A DNA stretch of 64,000 nucleotides from the NCBI GenBank assembly GCA_964396245.1, contig CAYNEO010000004.1:1-64000 (forward strand), read 5' to 3'. Both the position numbers and the translations under genes were made by a program. This DNA is from CAYNEO01 sp964396245. GTDB taxonomy: Bacteria > Zixibacteria > MSB-5A5 > GN15 > FEB-12. This document shows, in pieces, positions 8,829 to 17,700 of this stretch. The stretch's first letter is position 1, and every line of letters starts with the position of its first letter. The notes under the pieces were generated by a model, which saw nothing but the letters and a program-made list of their open reading frames with translations, was not told the origin of the DNA and made no database searches.

Positions 8829-9731
8829 ATGAAATCTTCGCGAACCATAATCGATAATGATCTGACAGCCGGTCTGCGCGTAACCTGGGTCGGGTTGGCG
8901 GTTAACGTCATGCTGATCGGCGTCAAGTTCTGGGGCGGTATTGTCGGCCGAAGCCAGGCGCTGATTGCAGACGCCGTCCACTCGATCTCGGACCTGTTCG
9001 GCGACGTAGTGGTGTTGCTGGGGTTGCGATGGGGACGTAAAGAGGCCGACGAGGATCATCCGTACGGCCACGGCCGCATAGAGACAATCGCGGCTCTCGT
9101 CGTAGGTTTCATCCTGCTGCTGGTCGGTCTGGGAATAGCGTACGAGTCAGTATCGTCAATCTACAGCCACCGCGTATCAAGGCCAACCCTGCTTGCCATA
9201 TTTGTTGCGGCGTTCAGCATTGTTGTCAAGGAGGGCATGTACTGGTACACGGTGATAGTCGGACGCCGTATCCACAGCACGGCCGTGATAGCGAATGCCT
9301 GGCATCACCGCAGCGATGCCCTGAGCTCGGTGGCCGTGCTGCTCGGTGTTGCTGCCGCTCACATCAATCCGAACTGGCATCTTGCCGATTCTTTCGCAGC
9401 CCTGATTGTGTCATTTTTCATCCTGAAAGTCAGTGCCTCCATAACCTGGTCCGCATTCAAGGAACTGGCGGATACCGTGTCAAGTCAGGAAGTGACCCGG
9501 GAAATTCAGAGAAAGGCGATGTCCGTTGCGGGGGTCCTGGACGCTCATGATATCATTGCGCGACAATCCGGCCCGCACCTGCTCGTTGAAATGCATATTG
9601 TCGTGAACAGGAATATGACCGTCGAGCAGGGTCACGCAATCGTGGAAAAGGTCGAGCGGCTCTTAATCGGGGATATGAAAAGCATCAACAAGGTGATTAT
9701 CCACGTTGACCCGGATACAGGCGTCGATTGA
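8829..9731 (+). CDS. Cation diffusion facilitator (Zn/Fe/Mn efflux antiporter)
   Basis: A 300-residue CDF transporter that exports divalent metal from the cytoplasm in exchange for protons. It has the usual six membrane helices followed by a cytoplasmic domain of about 85 residues. The transport-site residues are visible as H51-x3-D55 in ADAVHSISD and H159-x3-D163 in AWHHRSDALSS. The conserved HPYGHGR loop lies at about residues 77-83. The C-terminal domain ends in VIIHVDPD, the typical last strand of the family. The FieF/MamM-like branch is suggested by the pattern, but the metal cannot be assigned. No strong ribosome site precedes the ATG. It converges on the heptaheme cytochrome with 21 bases between the stops, so the two are not co-regulated. 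Confidence 0.92.
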   Translation: MKSSRTIIDNDLTAGLRVTWVGLAVNVMLIGVKFWGGIVGRSQALIADAVHSISDLFGDVVVLLGLRWGRKEADEDHPYGHGRIETIAALVVGFILLLVGLGIAYESVSSIYSHRVSRPTLLAIFVAAFSIVVKEGMYWYTVIVGRRIHSTAVIANAWHHRSDALSSVAVLLGVAAAHINPNWHLADSFAALIVSFFILKVSASITWSAFKELADTVSSQEVTREIQRKAMSVAGVLDAHDIIARQSGPHLLVEMHIVVNRNMTVEQGHAIVEKVERLLIGDMKSINKVIIHVDPDTGVD

Positions 9732-9752
9732 GATAACGCTGTCCTTGCGCCA

Positions 9753-11273
9753 TCAATAGCCGCTGTCAGGTGTGTGACAGTCGGTGCACTTCATCTCCTG
9801 CCACATTCCCTCGATATCTTCCGGGTGGTGGAACTCGAGACCGGCGACATCCTGCTGCAATGAATCAACGATTTCCGAAGGCCCTTGGGCGATTATCAGG
9901 TGACAGGTTTTGCAGTCATGGGGGATCTTGCGGCCATTCTGGTCCGCCATCTCGCCGTCGTGGCACCGGAAACAGCCATCATTGACAAAGTGGCTGAGGT
10001 TGTTTTCCCGGACGCGGTAATCGGTCTTCATAATCGGGAAAAAATTCTCGCTGTATATCTGCACCAGGGTCTCGGTTGCCTGATTGATATCATCGGCCAT
10101 ACTGTCGGCGAGTTGCGGGTAGTTCTCGTTGTAGTAACGGGACAATCCGGCGGTGATTGAATCGACCGCCTCTTCACGGCTCGTGTATTCCGCATTGATG
10201 AGGTTCAGGCCCTCGTTGCGGATGTACGGCAGGTCGGGCGAAATTCGCCGGGCCGAAAGCGCCAGGTTAATGGCTGTCGCAGGCGCAAGGAACTTGTGGC
10301 TCGGACGGTTATGGCAGTCGATACAGTCGAAGCGGCGGATGTTGATGTCGGGTTTCGAGGTATCGGGCATCTCATCGCCGGACCGAGTGTAGGTTGTCAC
10401 TTTCCCGGCCAGGTCGGTAGCCTGCACCCACGCTATTTTTTGGCGTTTTTCGTCGGTGGCGATATAATCAATCTTGTCCGCCGTCAGCATGTGCCAGTGG
10501 ATTCCCTCGAGCTTGCCTGTCCGCGGATTACCGCCTCCGATTTTGACGGACAGTTGGATGGTCCAGGGGGAGTTCTCCTCATCGGTGCGATAGTACGTCT
10601 TGGTCAGCAGGTTATTGCCATAGAATTTCTGCGGCCAGTGACATTTTTCGCACGTCTGCTGCGCCGGTCGGAGACTGTGAACCGGCGTCTTGATCGGTCG
10701 TTCGTAGGTATTAAAAACCGTGGCAATCACCTGCCTGAGTCCATCGACCTTGGACTTCACCCAGAACGAGGCTCCCGGCCCGATGTGACATTCCACACAG
10801 GGGACGCGGGCGTGCGGTGAGTTATGATACGTAACTTCCTGCGGCGCCATGACCTTGTGACAGGTCTGTCCGCAGAACGCGACCGAATCTGTCGCCTCGT
10901 ATGCCTGGTAACCGCTGTAGGTCACCAGCAAAATCAACCCGACCGTGATCCCGAGAAACAACCAGAGGTTGCGCATGTACTTGGGATCCGAAGGCTCGAT
11001 TGACAGAGTGAAACGGACTTTCTCGCCCTTCTTACGGGCGTTTCGCACCTGAACCCATATTGACACGAGGAACAGGACGACGCCGACCGTGATCAAAAAC
11101 GGTACGGCAACGAAGGTTACGAGAGATCGGTAGGGATTGCTGGTCGCACTCGCGAGGTCGACCAGGATAAGTCCTATGAAGAGCAGTCCGCCCACCAGGA
11201 CGAGTGCGCCGCCAAGGGCTGCCAGCGGGTGACTGAAAAGCGTTCGTCTGCTTACAACAGGTTTAATCGGCAT
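9753..11273 (-). CDS. Inner-membrane heptaheme cytochrome of the NapC/NirT type (ImcH-like)
   Basis: A 506-residue quinol-oxidising type cytochrome. Three hydrophobic segments (about residues 18-40, 50-72 and 103-123) anchor it. The rest is periplasmic with seven heme sites: FCGQTCHK (CX3CH), CVECH, CEKCH, CIDCH, CFRCH, CKTCH and CTDCH. The first site followed by VMAPQE and HSPH-like NSPHARVPCVECHIGPG is the NapC/NirT signature. Three helices plus seven hemes match the architecture of ImcH, the Geobacter inner-membrane cytochrome used for high-potential extracellular acceptors. ATG 11273 was preferred over a TTG 60 bases upstream because the latter adds unlikely sequence. No partner reductase gene is adjacent. 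Function in quinol oxidation is an inference from the family. Confidence 0.88.
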   Translation of the reverse strand: MPIKPVVSRRTLFSHPLAALGGALVLVGGLLFIGLILVDLASATSNPYRSLVTFVAVPFLITVGVVLFLVSIWVQVRNARKKGEKVRFTLSIEPSDPKYMRNLWLFLGITVGLILLVTYSGYQAYEATDSVAFCGQTCHKVMAPQEVTYHNSPHARVPCVECHIGPGASFWVKSKVDGLRQVIATVFNTYERPIKTPVHSLRPAQQTCEKCHWPQKFYGNNLLTKTYYRTDEENSPWTIQLSVKIGGGNPRTGKLEGIHWHMLTADKIDYIATDEKRQKIAWVQATDLAGKVTTYTRSGDEMPDTSKPDINIRRFDCIDCHNRPSHKFLAPATAINLALSARRISPDLPYIRNEGLNLINAEYTSREEAVDSITAGLSRYYNENYPQLADSMADDINQATETLVQIYSENFFPIMKTDYRVRENNLSHFVNDGCFRCHDGEMADQNGRKIPHDCKTCHLIIAQGPSEIVDSLQQDVAGLEFHHPEDIEGMWQEMKCTDCHTPDSGY

Positions 11274-11432
11274 TTTCTTATAACCACTTCCAAGTTTGCC
11301 GCACAGAATATAACCAGAGCGGCGAACGGTCAAGCAAAATGATAAAACAAGATCAATTTAGTGGTGAAAGCGCAGTCCGTCGGCGGCTCTTTGTGTTGTG
11401 GTTAGAATGCAGCGCCACAACACCGCGATCCT

Positions 11433-12326
11433 CTATACTGAGCACCTGAGCGCTTCTTCAAGCGTGGGATGAGCGTAGGTGAAGCCTGAGGCGCGCAGTT
11501 TCTCGGAGGAGATTCGCTTGCTCGAAAGAAGCAGGGCGTCAGCCATCTCGCCAAAAAGCAGTCGCAAAAGGAACGCCGGAATGGGAATGATTGTCGGCCG
11601 CCGGAGGACCTTGCCGAGTACTTTCGTAAATTCCCGGTTAGTGACTGCCTCGGGACCGCCCAGATTCACCGGACCGGAAACGGTGTCGGTCAGGAGCAGA
11701 TGTACAATCGCGTTGACCTCGTCGTCGAGGGATATCCAGCTCCAGTACTGCTGCCCGTTTCCGATCCGACCGCCCAGACCCAGCTTGAACGGCAGCATCA
11801 TTTTGGCAAGGGCGCCGCCGCGAGAAGACAAAACGATCGTTGTCCTCGGATTCACTACCCGGATGCCTTTTTCCACCGCCGGCTGACAGGCTGCTTCCCA
11901 TTCCCGGCACACATCGGAGAGAAATCCCTCTCCCGGAGATTTGTTCTCGGTAAGGATCTCGTCACCGCGGTCGCCATAGTAGTCCATCGCCGAGGCCGAT
12001 ATGAAGACGGCGGGCGGTTGTTGCAGCCCGGCCAGTGTCTGGCCGAGAAGCGTCGTGCTCTTGATTCGGCTGTCGTGAATTTTGGCCTTTTTCTCTTTGG
12101 TCCAGCGACCTCCGGCGATACTCTCGCCGGCCAGATGGACGATCGCATCGAATCCCTCGAGTGCGCCGCTTTCCAGTTGCATCTCGTTTGGTTTCCACAC
12201 GATTGTCGGCTCTGAATACTTGCCCGGTCCGCGGACCAGTCTGGTGACCTCGTGACCCAGCTCGGTCAAGCGCCTGACAACCCCTGTCCCGATCAGTCCG
12301 GTCGAGCCTGAGATAAGTACTCGCAT
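11433..12326 (-). CDS. TIGR01777/YfcH-type NAD-dependent epimerase-like protein
   Basis: A 297-residue atypical short-chain dehydrogenase. The nucleotide-binding start MRVLISGSTGLIGTGVV, the GFDAIVHLAGESIAGGRWT block, SASAMDYYG with the active-site Tyr, and the C-terminal helix pair ending LRASGFTYAHPTLEEAL are all characteristic of the YfcH/SDR39U1 family (with its DUF1731 tail). The cellular substrate of this widespread family is not established. The next gene upstream on the same strand is bcp, only 23 bases away, so the two are probably co-transcribed. The stop is near 11433 and the cytochrome gene begins 160 bases downstream. Confidence 0.92.
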   Translation of the reverse strand: MRVLISGSTGLIGTGVVRRLTELGHEVTRLVRGPGKYSEPTIVWKPNEMQLESGALEGFDAIVHLAGESIAGGRWTKEKKAKIHDSRIKSTTLLGQTLAGLQQPPAVFISASAMDYYGDRGDEILTENKSPGEGFLSDVCREWEAACQPAVEKGIRVVNPRTTIVLSSRGGALAKMMLPFKLGLGGRIGNGQQYWSWISLDDEVNAIVHLLLTDTVSGPVNLGGPEAVTNREFTKVLGKVLRRPTIIPIPAFLLRLLFGEMADALLLSSKRISSEKLRASGFTYAHPTLEEALRCSV

Positions 12327-12349
12327 CGTTCACACCCTCCGGTTATCGC

Positions 12350-12838
12350 CTATTTCTTTTTGGCCGCCTCGGCGAGAAATTCCCGGACAGCCTCGGCATG
12401 CCCTTTGGCTTTCACTTTTTCCCAGATGTGTTCGATTCTGCCGTTCGGATTGATGAGAAAGGTCGTGCGGACAACCCCGTGGTATTCCCTGCCGTAGTTC
12501 TTCTTCAATTGCCAGACGCCGTACTTCTCGAGAATACGGTGGTCCGGGTCGGACAACAGTGTGATTCCGAGATTTTGTTTGGCCATGAAATCCTGGTGGC
12601 TTTTGATTGAATCCGGACTCACCCCCAGTACCACTGCTTTCAGATTCTTGAAATTCGGCATGGCGTCGGTAAATTCGCAGGCCTCCGTGGTGCAGCCGGG
12701 AGTATTGTCCTTCGGGTAGAAATAGAGCACGACCCATTTGCCCTCGAAGTCCTTGAGACTGACTTTCTTGCCGTCCTGATTTTCCAGAGTGAACGCCGGG
12801 GCCTTGCTGCCGACATCCGGTATGCTGCTTTCCGCCAT
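12350..12838 (-). CDS. bcp: Thioredoxin-dependent peroxiredoxin Bcp (PrxQ)
   Basis: A 162-residue cytoplasmic peroxiredoxin that reduces hydrogen and organic peroxides. The active site DNTPGCTTEACEF has the peroxidatic Cys and, five residues later, the resolving Cys of the atypical two-Cys Bcp/PrxQ group. GVSPDSIKSHQDF, LLSDPDHRILEKYGVW and VVRTTFLINPNGRI are family blocks. The ATG at 12838 was chosen because AAGGA lies upstream and known homologues start with a similar short MAES segment; the frame extends a further 21 codons without similarity. It is followed closely by the epimerase gene and preceded by the exporter operon on the same strand. Confidence 0.95.
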   Translation of the reverse strand: MAESSIPDVGSKAPAFTLENQDGKKVSLKDFEGKWVVLYFYPKDNTPGCTTEACEFTDAMPNFKNLKAVVLGVSPDSIKSHQDFMAKQNLGITLLSDPDHRILEKYGVWQLKKNYGREYHGVVRTTFLINPNGRIEHIWEKVKAKGHAEAVREFLAEAAKKK

Positions 12839-12941
12839 TGCGTTTCCTTTCGTTATTGCGTTTTGTCTGAATTTGTGTATACAACACGGGCCGACAGCCA
12901 ACGTTCCCGTTTCGAGAAGGAGGACGGACAGCCGGGGTTCG

Positions 12942-14054
12942 CTACGACGTTCGCTTGCTGAATCGGAGCACCGACGACGTGAAAATCACGACTCCGAATA
13001 TCACCAGCGCGTAAAACTGTGGCAGAAGGTCGGTGATTCCCGAGTCTTTCATCATGATTCCTCGAATGATCGTGATATAAAACCGCATCGGGTTAGCCAG
13101 TGTGATGTACTGCACCCATTGTGGCATGTTGGAGATGGGGGTGAAAAATCCCGAGGTCAGGATCGCAAAGATGGAAAAGAACCAGGCAAGGAACATCGCC
13201 TGCTGCTGGGTGGAGGACATCGTGGAAATAAACATCCCCAACCCCAGTGTCGTAAGCAGGTAGAGCGCGGAGAATCCGGCCAGCAGCGCGGCGGAGCCGA
13301 CAAACGGAATCTTGAACCAGAGAATACCCACGGTTAAGGCGAGCAGCATCTCCAGCAACCCGAGAATGGCAAAGGTCGTCACTTTTCCCATCAACAGGGT
13401 AAATTTGGAGATCGGCGTCACCATCAGCTGTTCGAGCGTCCCGACTTCGCGTTCCCGGACAATTGCCATTGAGGTGAGCATGATAGTCACCATGGTAAGG
13501 AGTGTTGCGACAATCCCGGGCACCATGTAGTATACTGATTCCAATTCGGGGTTATAGAGGAATGTCTGGCGAAGGGTGACAGGTATTGAGAAGCCGGTTT
13601 CTCTCATGGAGAATTCCTGGACAATTTGCGCCGCGTACCCCATTCCCGTTCGCGCCGTGTAGGCATTGGCTCCATCAGCGATTATGCCGAGTGTGGCATT
13701 GTCGCCCCGTGTAATCTTCTCCGAAAAGTCTTCCGGGAGGATGACCGCCATTTCCGCCGAGCCGTTCTTGAACCGGTCGTCCAATGTCCACAGCGGCCGC
13801 GACAGGAGCAGACTGTCGCCGGCGGCGGCCTCGAAGTAATCGCCCGCCTGCATGGCATCGATAAACTGCCGCGACATCTGGGTCCGATCGAAATCATAGG
13901 TGTCCAGCGCTATTTTCTTGACGTCGATATTGACCGCGTACCCGAGCAGAAGTAACTGAATGATCGGCAGGGCAAAGATAACCCTCAGCATGTTGCGATC
14001 GCGAAGCACTTGCCGGAATTCCTTCCGAATCAACCCTCGATATGCGCGAAACAT
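12942..14054 (-). CDS. ABC-2 type permease of the YbhGFSR-like exporter (second permease)
   Basis: A 370-residue integral membrane subunit. It has one N-terminal helix (about residues 22-42), a periplasmic domain of about 130 residues, then five helices starting at VPGIVATLLTMVTIMLTSMA, the fold of the YhhJ/YbhR/YbhS ABC-2 family. The motif REREVGTLEQLMVTPI after the second helix is the typical cytoplasmic coupling helix. It is the last gene of the seven-gene operon, two bases after the first permease. It should form a heterodimer with that permease as the membrane channel of a drug or lipid exporter. YbhR-like placement follows the gene order. Confidence 0.9.
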   Translation of the reverse strand: MFRAYRGLIRKEFRQVLRDRNMLRVIFALPIIQLLLLGYAVNIDVKKIALDTYDFDRTQMSRQFIDAMQAGDYFEAAAGDSLLLSRPLWTLDDRFKNGSAEMAVILPEDFSEKITRGDNATLGIIADGANAYTARTGMGYAAQIVQEFSMRETGFSIPVTLRQTFLYNPELESVYYMVPGIVATLLTMVTIMLTSMAIVREREVGTLEQLMVTPISKFTLLMGKVTTFAILGLLEMLLALTVGILWFKIPFVGSAALLAGFSALYLLTTLGLGMFISTMSSTQQQAMFLAWFFSIFAILTSGFFTPISNMPQWVQYITLANPMRFYITIIRGIMMKDSGITDLLPQFYALVIFGVVIFTSSVLRFSKRTS

Positions 14055-14056
14055 GA

Positions 14057-15163
14057 TCAGGCAACCCTCGTTTTGAAGCGATTAGTGGCAACTACCAGCA
14101 GCACGCCCATGAAAATGAGCAAGGCAACCGCCTGCAGTATCAATTCGTGAAGTCCGGCGCCTTTCAACATGATCCCGCGAATAATCACGAGGTAGTAGCG
14201 TGCCGGTACGATGTAGGTGATGATCTGGAGGACAAGCGGCATGTTCTTTATCGAGAAAATGAATCCGGAGAGCATCACCGACGGCAGCATGGTCAGGGTA
14301 AGGGCAAACATCATGGCGACCTGCTGTGTCTTCACGACGGATGAGATCAGGATTCCGATAGACAACGCCGAGGCGACATACATCAGGGTGAGACCGAATA
14401 ACAACACTTTCGAGCCGACGAACGGAACGCCGAAGATGAATTTGGCGAACGTTATGACCAGGATGCCGTCGATGAAAGCAATCAGCACGTACGGAAGCAG
14501 CTTGCCCAGCATGATCTCAACCGGCCTCACCGGCGCAGTCAGGAGCTGTTCCATGGTGCCGGTCTCCTTTTCCCGGGCCAGTGTAATAGACGTCAGCAGG
14601 GCAGAGATCATCATCAGGATGATGGCCACCAGTCCCGGGACGAAAAAATGCGATGATTTCAGATCGGGGTTATACAGTACCTGTTGGGAAATCGTTATAC
14701 CGGGCGGTGTGTATCCCGGCGGCAAGTGCTCGAGCAGGAACTGGTTGAGAAGGATTTTGGAATATGCCTGGACCGCCAGTCCCATCGAGTTATCCGAACC
14801 ATCGACAAGCATGCCCAGATTGAACGTCGTTCCCTTGCGGAGTGCTTTTCCGAAATCAGGCCGAATGAACAACACCGCAGTGGCATCGCCTGCCCGGAGG
14901 ATATCGGCCGGATCTTTCATGTCGACCGGGTTCTCCGGCCTGTTAAAATACGTGGAGTTGTAGAAACTTTCGGTCAGTTGCCGCGACTCGAAAGTGTTGT
15001 CTTTGTCGACGATGGCCAGGGTGATGTGCTCAATATCCAGATTGATAGCGAAGCCGTACAGGAAGGTCATCATCAGCGGCATGAGGAAGATAATGGCCAG
15101 GGAACGCGGATCGCGCAGGATGTGGTAGAATTCCTTCTGGGCGATGAACCGGATCTTACGCAC
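14057..15163 (-). CDS. ABC-2 type permease of the YbhGFSR-like exporter (first permease)
   Basis: A 368-residue permease with the same architecture as its downstream neighbour: helix 1 near residues 22-40 (SLAIIFLMPLMMTFLYGFAI), a periplasmic domain, then five helices. The coupling segment LAREKETGTMEQLLTAPV is present. The two permeases are clearly paralogous (both begin with an R-K-E-F/Q-R-L-R-D-like element and share the PGxVAxxLxM block). The first eight bases overlap the end of the upstream ATPase gene, a sign of translational coupling. It corresponds in position to YbhS. Substrate unknown; related E. coli genes affect resistance to cefoperazone and chloramphenicol. Confidence 0.9.
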   Translation of the reverse strand: MRKIRFIAQKEFYHILRDPRSLAIIFLMPLMMTFLYGFAINLDIEHITLAIVDKDNTFESRQLTESFYNSTYFNRPENPVDMKDPADILRAGDATAVLFIRPDFGKALRKGTTFNLGMLVDGSDNSMGLAVQAYSKILLNQFLLEHLPPGYTPPGITISQQVLYNPDLKSSHFFVPGLVAIILMMISALLTSITLAREKETGTMEQLLTAPVRPVEIMLGKLLPYVLIAFIDGILVITFAKFIFGVPFVGSKVLLFGLTLMYVASALSIGILISSVVKTQQVAMMFALTLTMLPSVMLSGFIFSIKNMPLVLQIITYIVPARYYLVIIRGIMLKGAGLHELILQAVALLIFMGVLLVVATNRFKTRVA

Positions 15164-15899
15164 TTTGCGCCTCCCTGCCGCGGATCAGGTCGACAAACAG
15201 GTCTTCAAGGTTTTTCTTCCCGTGAGAGCGGATCAGTTCCAGCGGTTCACCGATCTCGATGATTTTACCCTGGTGCATGATCGAGATTCGGTTGCAGTAC
15301 TCCGCCTCGTCCATGTAATGCGTCGTGACAAATATGGTGACGCCCTGTTCGGCTAAATCGTACAGTGCCGACCAGAATAGTCGGCGGTACACGGGATCAA
15401 CGCCGCCCGTGGGTTCATCGAGAAAAAGTATCTGCGGTTTATGGAGCAATGCCGCTGAAAGCGCCAGCCGTTGCCGCCACCCCACCGGAAGAGATTCTGT
15501 CCGGCGGTCCAGAAACGTTTCGAGTTCCAGTTCCGCCGACAGTTCCTTAATTCTTTCGCGCACCTGTTTCCGAGGCAGGTTGTACGCCGAACCATAGAAG
15601 ACAAGGTTTTCCCGGCCGGTCAGGTCGGGATACAGGGAGAACTTCTGTGACATGTAGCCGATTTTTGTTTTAATCAGTTCCGTTTGATTGATAATGTCGA
15701 GTCCGGCAACCTCGCCTTTGCCCGATGTCGGTTCGAGCAGGCCGGTGAGCATGCGGATAGCCGTTGTTTTTCCGGCGCCGTTGGCGCCGAGAAACCCGAA
15801 AATCTCACCCTTGTCGACCGTCAGCGAAATGTGATCGACAGCGGTGAACTCTCCGAACTTCCGCGTGAGTTCTTCCACGCAAACAGCACACTCAGCCAC
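15156..15899 (-). CDS. ABC transporter ATPase, second half of a split YbhF
   Basis: A 247-residue ATP-binding subunit. Walker A is GANGAGKTT (about residues 38-46). Walker B is ILFLDEPTGGVDP. The H-loop is FVTTHYMDEAE. The signature motif is LPVGWRQRLALS instead of LSGGQ. The second nucleotide-binding half of the fused E. coli YbhF has the same kind of change, so this is a family feature rather than damage. It overlaps the first ATPase gene by eight bases and the permease gene by eight. With the other ATPase it should form an asymmetric heterodimer. Confidence 0.92.
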   Translation of the reverse strand: MAECAVCVEELTRKFGEFTAVDHISLTVDKGEIFGFLGANGAGKTTAIRMLTGLLEPTSGKGEVAGLDIINQTELIKTKIGYMSQKFSLYPDLTGRENLVFYGSAYNLPRKQVRERIKELSAELELETFLDRRTESLPVGWRQRLALSAALLHKPQILFLDEPTGGVDPVYRRLFWSALYDLAEQGVTIFVTTHYMDEAEYCNRISIMHQGKIIEIGEPLELIRSHGKKNLEDLFVDLIRGREAQSA

Positions 15900-16818
15900 G
15901 GTTACGTTGCTCCTCCATCAGTTGAATGAAACGGTCTTCGACCGACGGTGTCGTTTTTTTCAGCGAGGCGGTATCTATTCCCAGGTTCCGAAGGTGATCC
16001 GAGAGACTGCCGAGTTGGCGGCCTTCTTCGACGTACAGATTCATCCCCGTACCGAAGCGTCGCGCCGTCAGGCCGTCGGCTGAAGAAATGTCCTGCACGA
16101 GCTTGGATGTCGGTTCTCTGTCGACGAAGTAGATCGTGCCCCGATACTGACTCGCCAGTTCGTCGGGAGGTCCTTCGGTCAGTTTTCGTCCGCCGTAGAT
16201 CGCACAGGTTTTGTCCGAAAGGGCGGCCTCGTCCATATAGGGCGTCGATACCAGGATTGTCACGCCCTCTTTCTTCAACTGTGTCAGCATCTCCCAGAAG
16301 TACCGCCGGGACAGCGGATCGACGCCGGTCGTGGGTTCATCGAGAATCAGAAGTTTCGGCTCGTGCAGTAACGCGCACGACAGCGCGAGCTTCTGCTTCA
16401 TACCGCCCGAAAGCGCCCCGGCGCGTCGTGTGGCAAACGGCCCGAGTTGGGAAAACTCGTACAGTTGCTCTTTCTTTCTCCTGAACGGCTCGCCCGTAAA
16501 CCCGTAAATACCGGCATAGAATCGAAGGTTTTCCTCTATCGTCAGGTCCGGGTACAACGAGAATTGTTGTGGCATGTAACCGAGAATGCTCTTGATATCG
16601 TCAAACCGTTTTGCCACGTCTTTGCCGTCGATTGTCACCGTACCCTCGTCCATATCCAGCAGGTGACACATGATCCGAATCAGCGTCGTCTTGCCGGCGC
16701 CGTCGGGCCCTACAAGCGCGACAATCTGCGCTTCATCGATGTCGATCGAGAAACCGCTCAGAGCCTGTATCTTGCCGTAGGCCTTCGACACATGTGACAC
16801 GCTGGCGAAGCTCATCAT
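15892..16818 (-). CDS. ABC transporter ATPase, first half of a split YbhF
   Basis: A 308-residue ATP-binding subunit. Walker A is GPDGAGKTTLIR near residue 36. The signature is ALSGGMKQKLALSC, and Walker B is LLILDEPTTGVDP. A C-terminal stretch of about 80 residues follows the ATPase core (ELASQYRG onward), as in YbhF/YhhJ-type exporters. It contacts the downstream ATPase gene with an eight-base overlap, and its start overlaps the membrane-fusion gene by four. In E. coli both ATPase halves are one polypeptide; here they are separate genes in the same order. Consensus signature here and a degenerate one in the partner point to an asymmetric pair. Confidence 0.93.
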   Translation of the reverse strand: MMSFASVSHVSKAYGKIQALSGFSIDIDEAQIVALVGPDGAGKTTLIRIMCHLLDMDEGTVTIDGKDVAKRFDDIKSILGYMPQQFSLYPDLTIEENLRFYAGIYGFTGEPFRRKKEQLYEFSQLGPFATRRAGALSGGMKQKLALSCALLHEPKLLILDEPTTGVDPLSRRYFWEMLTQLKKEGVTILVSTPYMDEAALSDKTCAIYGGRKLTEGPPDELASQYRGTIYFVDREPTSKLVQDISSADGLTARRFGTGMNLYVEEGRQLGSLSDHLRNLGIDTASLKKTTPSVEDRFIQLMEEQRNRG

Positions 16819-17699
16819 TTCTCCAAAGTCACGTACACCGGCATACCGATTTTTAAGATGCCGTCAGGGTTGGGAATACTGACCTTCACCGCGTACACAA
16901 GATCCGCCCGGGACTCCTTGGTCTGGACGTTCTTGGGGGTGAACTCGGCTTCACTGGCCGACCATATCACCGTTCCGGTCAGGCTCTTGCCGCCGGATTC
17001 GGTGCTCACGCTTGCGCTGTCACCGAGTTTGATTTTGGCAAGATCGCCGGCAGGCAGGTAGACTTTCACCCATACGGTGTCGATACGCGATACTTTCAGG
17101 ATGGGCTTTCCGGGCGCCATCAGTTCGCCTACTTCGATATACTTCTCCGTGACAACGCCGTTGATGGGCGCGGTAGGGAAGGAGTAGTCAAGTTGCTGGC
17201 GCAGCCGGTCGATATCGGCGTCGGCTTTCTTGACCTGTGCCTGAAGGGCGCTGACATTGGCCCTGGCGGATTTGAGTCCCAAAACCGCCTGGTCATATTC
17301 GAATTTCGCGGCGTCATACTGCTTTTGGGTGGCGGTCCCTGATTTCAAAAGTCGGGAGACGCGGTCAAATTCAGTTTTTGCGTATGATTCGCGGCTCTGC
17401 GCCTGATCGACCTGTACCCTGGCTGTCTGCAGGTTTTCGTTTATCACTGACCTGCCTGCCCGGGCAGCCGACAACTCCAGCTTCACCATGGTCGTGTCGA
17501 TGACCATGAGCGTGTCGCCGGACTTTAGAATCGTGCCGTCGTCAAAATTCAGCGTCATGGCACGGCCCGAAGTCTGAGCAGAGACAATTGATTCGTCAGT
17601 TTCAACGAAACCGGAACCGCCTATCGTGCCTTCTCCGCCGCCACAACCGGCGACCGCTGACAACAGTGCCGCCGCCAGGATATATGTTTTGTACCTCAT
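16815..17699 (-). CDS. HlyD/YbhG-type periplasmic membrane-fusion lipoprotein
   Basis: A 294-residue adaptor linking the inner-membrane ABC exporter to the TolC-like channel. A lipoprotein signal ends AVAGC (Cys near residue 19). Then come a lipoyl half, a long alpha-helical hairpin (about residues 75-170, rich in Ala, Gln and Arg, as in SRESYAKTEFDRVSRLLKSG), the second lipoyl half (FPTAPINGVVTEKYIEVGEL) and a beta-barrel domain. This is the YbhG/HlyD plan. AAGGA precedes the ATG at 17699. The upstream tolC-like gene stops immediately before. Assembly into a tripartite envelope-spanning pump is inferred from the complete operon. Confidence 0.93.
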   Translation of the reverse strand: MRYKTYILAAALLSAVAGCGGGEGTIGGSGFVETDESIVSAQTSGRAMTLNFDDGTILKSGDTLMVIDTTMVKLELSAARAGRSVINENLQTARVQVDQAQSRESYAKTEFDRVSRLLKSGTATQKQYDAAKFEYDQAVLGLKSARANVSALQAQVKKADADIDRLRQQLDYSFPTAPINGVVTEKYIEVGELMAPGKPILKVSRIDTVWVKVYLPAGDLAKIKLGDSASVSTESGGKSLTGTVIWSASEAEFTPKNVQTKESRADLVYAVKVSIPNPDGILKIGMPVYVTLEK

Positions 17700-17700
17700 G

